A program made the position numbers and the translations under genes. Shown piece after piece: positions 59,852-64,000 of a stretch of 64,000 nucleotides of DNA. The notes below the pieces were generated by a model. It did not search any database. It was not told the origin of the DNA and saw nothing but the letters and a program-made list of their open reading frames with translations. Location: assembly GCF_900103985.1 (NCBI RefSeq), contig NZ_FNIE01000007.1, positions 372,001-436,000 on the forward strand, given 5' to 3'. This stretch comes from Actinacidiphila guanduensis (GTDB lineage Bacteria; Actinomycetota; Actinomycetes; Streptomycetales; Streptomycetaceae). Position 1 is the stretch's first letter. The number at the start of each line of letters is the position of its first letter.

Positions 59852-60015
59852 CGCTTCCCGCGGCGCGGATTCCCGCTGTAGGGCTCCCCGCCGCTGCCGC
59901 CTGCGGCCCGCCCCGGGTTGGGCGTGCCCGTGACGGGCTTGCCCTTCGAGCGAAACGGCCGGCACCGAAGGAGCCCTGCGCGGGTGCGGGTGGGCATCGA
60001 CAGACCACCGGGCGT

Positions 60016-60669
60016 TCAGCCCACAGCGACGGTGGCACCGGTGGTCAAGCGGGTGTAGGGGGCGCCGATGCCCGGGCCGTGCTCGCCGAGCAGTCCGCCG
60101 ACCATGGCTGTGCCGGTGTCGTTCAGGGCGCCGTCGTGGATGGCGTAGGCGTGATGGGGGGCGATCTCCCGGACGTAGTCGACCAGGTGGCCGATGGTGG
60201 ACCAGGGGGCATGCACCGGGAGCAGCAGGGCCTCCAGGCCCGGCAGGCCCGGCCGGTCCGGAACGGTCAGTGCGTCGCCGGGGTGGAACACGCGGCCGTC
60301 GACCAGGAAGCCGATGTTGGCGATGCGCGGGATGTCGGGGTGGATCACCGCGTGCCAGGCGCCGTACACCTGGATCTCGAAGCCCGCGGCAGTGAAGGCA
60401 TCACCTTCCCCGACGCGGTGCACCCGGTTGCCGAGGCCCTCGAGCCGGGCGGCCACCGCGGTGTTCGTCCAGATCTCCAGGGCTGGGTCGGCTGCTGCGG
60501 CGGCGCGCAGCGCGGACTCGGAGAAGTGGTCGAAGTGCTCGTGCGTGACCAGGACGGCGGAGGCCCCGTTCAGGGCCGCCGGGTCGGTGAGGCCACCGGG
60601 GTCGATGACGAGACGGCGGTCGTCCTGGTCCAGTCGGACGCAGGCGTGTCCGTATTTGGTGAGCTGCAT
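60016..60669 (-). CDS. UlaG-like MBL-fold protein
   Basis: A 217-residue metallo-beta-lactamase-fold protein of the UlaG/YtnP-like small group: MQLTKYGHACVRLDQDDRRLVIDPGG, then the metal motif THEHFDHFSES and the aspartate of HPGDALTVP. The C-terminal HVGDALT-type arrangement (PHHAYAIHDGALN) looks intact. The substrate is unknown; related proteins act on ascorbate lactone phosphate or N-acyl phosphatidylethanolamine. It is divergent from a MarR gene that probably controls it. Confidence 0.85.
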   Translation of the reverse strand: MQLTKYGHACVRLDQDDRRLVIDPGGLTDPAALNGASAVLVTHEHFDHFSESALRAAAAADPALEIWTNTAVAARLEGLGNRVHRVGEGDAFTAAGFEIQVYGAWHAVIHPDIPRIANIGFLVDGRVFHPGDALTVPDRPGLPGLEALLLPVHAPWSTIGHLVDYVREIAPHHAYAIHDGALNDTGTAMVGGLLGEHGPGIGAPYTRLTTGATVAVG

Positions 60670-60701
60670 GAAGACCTCGCCGGTTCGCCGAAGGAACTAT
60701 C

Positions 60702-60729
60702 TACAGCCTAACTGTACAGCACTGCTGTA
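60702..60729. promoter_or_regulatory. Double palindrome operator between the MBL and MarR genes
   Basis: TACAG-N5-CTGTA (60702-60716) overlaps TACAGCA-C-TGCTGTA (60715-60729), the latter perfect over 15 bases. Together they fill the divergent promoter region of a MarR gene, so autoregulation is likely. TAGACT (60735-60740) lies six bases before the MarR ATG. Confidence 0.6.
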
Positions 60730-60746
60730 TAACGTAGACTCTCTCA

Positions 60747-61175
60747 ATGGAAGAGAGCCGCCGGCTGGCCGAGGACCTGCGCGCAGCCGTAGGTCAGCTG
60801 GTACGAAGCACGAAGCAGAACCTGGGAACGATGCCCGACGCGGAAGCCGCCGTCCTGGGCCTTCTCGACCGCGACGGCCCGCGGACCATCGCCGAACTCG
60901 CTCAAACCCGCGGAGTGCGGCACCAATCGGCGGCCAGAACGGTCAAGGAGCTGGCCCTGACCGGCTTTGTCGCCACCCGGCCCCATCCCACCGACGGCCG
61001 CAAGCTCCTGGTCCATATCACCCCGGCCGGCCGGACGGCTCTGGAGCGGGAACGACAGGCGCGCGCCGACGTGCTGGCGGATGCGATCGACAGGACGCTG
61101 ACCGCCCGGGAACGCGACGAACTACGGCGCGGTGTCGAACTGCTGGTACGCCTCGGCGCCCGGATCCGCGCCTGA
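60747..61175 (+). CDS. MarR family regulator
   Basis: A 142-residue winged-helix regulator: LAEDLRAAVGQLVRSTKQNLG, MPDAEAAVLGLLDRDGPRTIAELAQ, VRHQSAARTVKELALTGFVATRPHPTDGRKLLVHITPAG. It has no cysteine, so a small ligand rather than thiol oxidation is likely. Divergent from the UlaG-like gene. The ATG at 60747 follows a TAGACT hexamer. Confidence 0.88.
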   Translation: MEESRRLAEDLRAAVGQLVRSTKQNLGTMPDAEAAVLGLLDRDGPRTIAELAQTRGVRHQSAARTVKELALTGFVATRPHPTDGRKLLVHITPAGRTALERERQARADVLADAIDRTLTARERDELRRGVELLVRLGARIRA

Positions 61176-61347
61176 CCCCCGCACGTCACTGCGACCTCCG
61201 GCGGGCCGAACCCTCCCGCACGTGCCCAATCGCAGGGCAGGCCCGGGCAGGCCGCCGGTCAGGCGGCAATCCGTACCGGCCGCCCACCCCATACGCTGGG
61301 AGGACACGGCAGGGCGCGAGGCCCGGCCCCTCGGAGAGGAACACGGC

Positions 61348-61842
61348 ATGGTGGCCGGCCCCCTGCACACGTACTCCACCGAGCTGACCTGGACCGGAAA
61401 CCTCGGCACCGGTACGGACTCGTACAAGTCCTACAAGCGCACGCACGAGGTGTCCGTGCCCGGGCTGCCGACCATCGAGGGCTCCTCCGACCCGCACTTC
61501 CACGGCGACGCCGACCGCTGGAACCCCGAGCAACTGCTGCTCGCCGCGCTCTCCCAATGCCACCTGCTGAGCTACCTGCACGCGTGCGCGGTCGGCGGGG
61601 TGGTCGTCACCGCCTACACCGACCGGGCGAGCGGGGTCCTGGAGGTCACCCGCGACGGCGGCGGGCACTTCATCGAGGCGGTGCTGCGGCCCGCGGTGAC
61701 CGTGGCCGAACCGGCGATGGCCGAGAAGGCGATCGCACTCCACGAGCAGGCCCACCGGCTGTGCTTCATCGCCGCCTCGGTGAACTTCCCCGTCCGGCAC
61801 GAGCCGACAGTGGTCGCGCTCGGTCAGGAGAATCGCGTCTGA
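61348..61842 (+). CDS. OsmC family peroxiredoxin-like protein
   Basis: A 164-residue OsmC/Ohr-fold protein, which reduces organic peroxides with two cysteines. The first is in ALSQCHLLSYLHACA and the second in HRLCFIAASVNFPV, matching the family pattern. NPEQLLLAALSQCH is the conserved helix start. ATG 61348 has GGAGAGGA seven bases upstream. Convergent with the GlxA-type gene, 37 bases between stops. Confidence 0.9.
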   Translation: MVAGPLHTYSTELTWTGNLGTGTDSYKSYKRTHEVSVPGLPTIEGSSDPHFHGDADRWNPEQLLLAALSQCHLLSYLHACAVGGVVVTAYTDRASGVLEVTRDGGGHFIEAVLRPAVTVAEPAMAEKAIALHEQAHRLCFIAASVNFPVRHEPTVVALGQENRV

Positions 61843-61879
61843 GAGCCGGCCCCCGCCGCCCCGCGGCGAGCCGCCGCGG

Positions 61880-62800
61880 TCAACCTTCCACCGGCACCGG
61901 GCGGTTGCGCAGCCGCCGCAGCATCCGCGCGTCCTGGAAACCGACCGCGCGCGCCGCGGACTCCACCGTGCTGCCCTGACCGATGAGGTGTTCGGCCCGC
62001 TCCACCCGCAGCTCCTGCTGGTAGCGCAGCGGGGTGAGGCCGGTGGCGGCGGTGAAGCGCCGGGTGAGGGTGCGTTCGCTCAGGCCCGCGGCGGCCGCGA
62101 GGTCGGCGAGGGCGAGCCGCTCGCCGAACCGGGTGTCGATGAGGTCCTGCACGCGGTGCACGCTGTCGCTGAGGTGTGCGCGGTGCCGCAGCATCGCGCT
62201 GGTCTGCTGCTCGTCGCCGTTGCGGCGGGCGTAGACGACCATCTCGCGGGCCACGCGGGCGGCGGCGCCGGGGCCGTGCCGCACGGCGACCAGGTGCAGG
62301 GCGAGGTCGATGCCGCTGGCGATACCGGCCGAGGTGATCACCCGCCCGTCGACCACGTAGAGGACGTCGCGGACGACGGTGGCGCGCGGGTAGCGGGCGG
62401 CGAGTTCGTCCTGCACGTCGTGGTGGGTGGTGCAGCGGCGGCCGTCGAGCAGCCCGGCCCGGCCGAGCGCGTCGGCGCCCGCGCACACGCTGGCGACGGT
62501 GCCGCCCGCGTCGTGGTGCGCCCGCAGGGCCCGCAGGGTGGCGGCGGCGATGGGCGCGCTGCCGTGCAGGACCGGCGCGCGCCAGCCGGGCACGAGGACC
62601 ATGTCGTCGGGGCCCAGGCGCGGCCAGTGCGGGGAGGCGTGCAGCCGCAGGCCCTGGGCGGTGGGGACCTCGGGCTGCTCGGCGACGTAGTCCAGCGCGT
62701 AGCCGAGGCCGTGGTCGGCGGCGGTGGAGAAGACCTGCGCCGGTCCCGCGAGGTCGAGCAGGTGCACCCGCGGGACGAGCAGGAAGACCACCCGGGTCAC
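61880..62800 (-). CDS. GlxA-type AraC regulator with short C-terminus
   Basis: A 306-residue regulator: an N-terminal DJ-1/PfpI-like domain (RVVFLLVPRVHLLDLAGPAQVFS, GGTVASVCAGADALGRAG with the conserved cysteine) and a C-terminal AraC HTH pair (LALADLAAAAGLSERTLTRRFTAATG...AARAVGFQDARMLRRL). The usual last helix (FRR...SP..YR) is replaced by RNRPVPVEG, so the protein ends about 15-20 residues early. GTG 62800 overlaps the isochorismatase stop, so the two genes are co-translated and probably control each other's pathway. Confidence 0.85.
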   Translation of the reverse strand: MTRVVFLLVPRVHLLDLAGPAQVFSTAADHGLGYALDYVAEQPEVPTAQGLRLHASPHWPRLGPDDMVLVPGWRAPVLHGSAPIAAATLRALRAHHDAGGTVASVCAGADALGRAGLLDGRRCTTHHDVQDELAARYPRATVVRDVLYVVDGRVITSAGIASGIDLALHLVAVRHGPGAAARVAREMVVYARRNGDEQQTSAMLRHRAHLSDSVHRVQDLIDTRFGERLALADLAAAAGLSERTLTRRFTAATGLTPLRYQQELRVERAEHLIGQGSTVESAARAVGFQDARMLRRLRNRPVPVEG

Positions 62801-63468
62801 GATCCGGTCAGCTCCTCGACGGTGGCGACGGTGGCGAAGCGCCCGGCCAGAGCGTACCGCGTGCGCTCCAGGACGGCGGCCGGCTGGAGCGTGCGGGGGT
62901 CGGCGAGCACCTGTGCGAAGGGGCGTTCGGCGGGGGCGCCGGGGTGCGGGATCGGCTCGGTGGCGGTGGCGTCGATGACGAAGGTGACGTCGTAGCCGAG
63001 GTCGGAGGCGAGCCGGGTGGTGGTCTCCACGCACTGCTCGGTGCGGACGCCGCAGGTCAGCAGCTTGCGCACGCCGCGCTCCGTGAGGAGCTGCTGGAGG
63101 TTGGTGGTGGTGAACGCGTTGTGCGCGGTCTTGGTGAGCACCGGCTCGCCCTCGGCCGCGGCCAGCGGCTCGATCAGCCGGACATGGCCCAGCGCGGGGT
63201 CGAAGACGGTGCCGGTGCCCGGCTCGGCGTGCAGCACCCACACCACGAGGTCGCCGCGGCCGCGCGCGTGGGCCACGAGCCGGGCGACCTTGGCGGCCAC
63301 GTCGGGGTCGGAGGCGGCCTGCCAGCTCTCGCGCTGCCGGAAGGACTCCTGCACGTCGATGACGAGGAGAGCGGTGCCGGTGGCAGGGGTCTCAACCGGG
63401 GCCGCAGCGGGGGCGTCAAGAGGGGCCGCGGAAGGAACCTGGGCGGAAGCCGGGGAGGAAGAGGTCAT
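62797..63468 (-). CDS. Isochorismatase family hydrolase
   Basis: A 223-residue cysteine hydrolase of the isochorismatase fold. The Asp-Lys-Cys triad is visible: LLVIDVQES, VLTKTAHNAF and TEQCVETT. Members hydrolyse nicotinamide, carbamoylsarcosine or isochorismate. Here the substrate is unknown. The first 30 or so residues are Ala/Pro rich. ATG 63468 starts the operon, with the GlxA-type regulator gene overlapping downstream. Confidence 0.87.
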   Translation of the reverse strand: MTSSSPASAQVPSAAPLDAPAAAPVETPATGTALLVIDVQESFRQRESWQAASDPDVAAKVARLVAHARGRGDLVVWVLHAEPGTGTVFDPALGHVRLIEPLAAAEGEPVLTKTAHNAFTTTNLQQLLTERGVRKLLTCGVRTEQCVETTTRLASDLGYDVTFVIDATATEPIPHPGAPAERPFAQVLADPRTLQPAAVLERTRYALAGRFATVATVEELTGS

Positions 63469-63599
63469 GACCTGATCGTGACCCGTGGCCGCCCCGCGGG
63501 ACCAGGCACGATCGGGTTCGGCGGCGGACCGATCCGGTCACGCGGCCCCGGGGCGGTGAGCGCGGCTCACACTGCCCGCCGCCCGGCGATGAGCGCACC

Positions 63600-63637
63600 G
63601 TTGCCCTCGGGAAACGGCGGGGATGTGCCGGGGTAAC
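63600..63637 (+). promoter_or_regulatory. Candidate GlnR site upstream of nirB
   Basis: GTTGC-N6-GAAAC (63600-63615) fits the GlnR half-site pair gTnAc-n6-GaAAc with one mismatch, and a further GTAAC lies 22 bases (two turns) downstream at 63633. nirB genes are known GlnR targets in streptomycetes. Confidence 0.4.
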
Positions 63638-63660
63638 AGCGCGCGCACACGCTGTGGGGC

Positions 63661-64000
63661 ATGGACGGCATGGACAACCCCACCCCCGGCGCGGCCCGGC
63701 CCGCCCCGCAGCCCGCCCCCGCGCCGACGATCGTGCTGGTCGGCCACGGGATGGTCGGGCAGCGCTTCCTGGAGGCGCTCGCCGACCGCGGGGTCGCCGG
63801 GCGCGCCCGGGTCGTGGTGCTCTGCGAGGAGCCCCGCCCGGCCTACGACCGCGTCCACCTGACCTCGTACTTCTCCGCGGGGGCGCGCCCGGACGACCTC
63901 GCCCTGGTGCCGGAGGGCTTCATGGCCCGGTACGGCATCGAGCTGCACCTGGGCGACCCGGCGGTCGCGGTGGACCGCGCCGCCCGTACGGTGACGGCCC
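63661..64000 (+). CDS. nirB: Nitrite reductase large subunit, N-terminal fragment (cut by window edge)
   Basis: The frame from ATG 63661 stays open to the window end and reads a Pro/Ala-rich start, then TIVLVGHGMVGQRFLEAL, a FAD-binding beta-alpha-beta motif, followed by VVVLCEEPRPAYDRVHLTSYF and DLALVPEGFMARYGIELHLGD. This is characteristic of the NADH-binding N-terminus of assimilatory NirB, where one would expect later siroheme and [4Fe-4S] domains. Alternatively it could be a related pyridine nucleotide-disulfide reductase, since those share this start. About 113 residues are visible. Confidence 0.8.
   Translation, partial: MDGMDNPTPGAARPAPQPAPAPTIVLVGHGMVGQRFLEALADRGVAGRARVVVLCEEPRPAYDRVHLTSYFSAGARPDDLALVPEGFMARYGIELHLGDPAVAVDRAARTVTA

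Overview
The window is a GC-rich (roughly 73-75%) actinobacterial chromosome segment with dense coding, frequent GTG starts and short gaps. Gene content and order (holA-rpsT-lepA, hemW, hrcA-dnaJ, tricorn protease, phoH-ybeY-CBS protein-era, leuA, recO-uppS, glyS, znuACB-zur, ppdK, dusB) match, from memory, the core of a Streptomyces-type chromosome, so the source is most likely Streptomyces or a close Streptomycetaceae relative. No rRNA, tRNA, CRISPR array, transposase, integrase or phage gene was seen.

Layout. 1-5.6 kb: tail of an MFS transporter, a small acidic protein divergent from holA, a proline-rich membrane protein, rpsT and lepA. 5.7-15.3 kb: acyl-CoA synthetase, hemW, a DUF3097 protein, a metallo-beta-lactamase-fold protein, the CIRCE-controlled hrcA-dnaJ pair, and a nitronate monooxygenase-rsmE pair. 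15.7-24.6 kb: a 1369-residue secreted beta-propeller/S53 protease with a divergent TrmB/LuxR-type regulator, then a tricorn-like protease with an upstream lipoprotein. 25-34 kb: HIT protein, RNase Z, HAD acid phosphatase, divergent GH4 phospho-glycosidase and PfkB kinase, the phoH-ybeY-CBS protein operon, LysR. 34-39.7 kb: small proteins, a cytidine-deaminase-like protein lacking metal ligands, an amt-glnK pair beside era, and an Lrp-type regulator. 39.8-48 kb: MFS exporter, an M4 protease with its emfourin inhibitor, leuA with a leader peptide, TerB-like protein, recO, uppS. 48-56 kb: glyQS, the Zur-controlled znuACB cluster followed by zur, and ppdK. 56.7-64 kb: dusB, MFS-MarR operon, a divergent MBL/MarR pair, OsmC, a GlxA-type regulator with an isochorismatase, and the start of nirB.

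Two sequence themes run across the window. First, many genes carry an extended -10 hexamer 6-7 nt before the start codon, as expected for leaderless transcripts. Second, several intergenic regions hold short degenerate tandem repeats (9-17 bp units), most strikingly a run of about 13 ten-bp units upstream of amt, and one 41-42 bp inverted repeat sits between dnaJ and the nitronate monooxygenase gene. Recognisable regulatory sites are CIRCE (hrcA), two Zur-like boxes (znuA), GlnR-like half-sites (amt and nirB), a leucine leader (leuA) and a MarR-type double palindrome near 60.7 kb.

I did not find a clearly new multi-gene system. The most unusual items are the propeller-S53 fusion apparently lacking the usual S53 activation domain, the ZnuC protein with a repeat-expanded N-terminus, and the repeat-rich intergenic regions.
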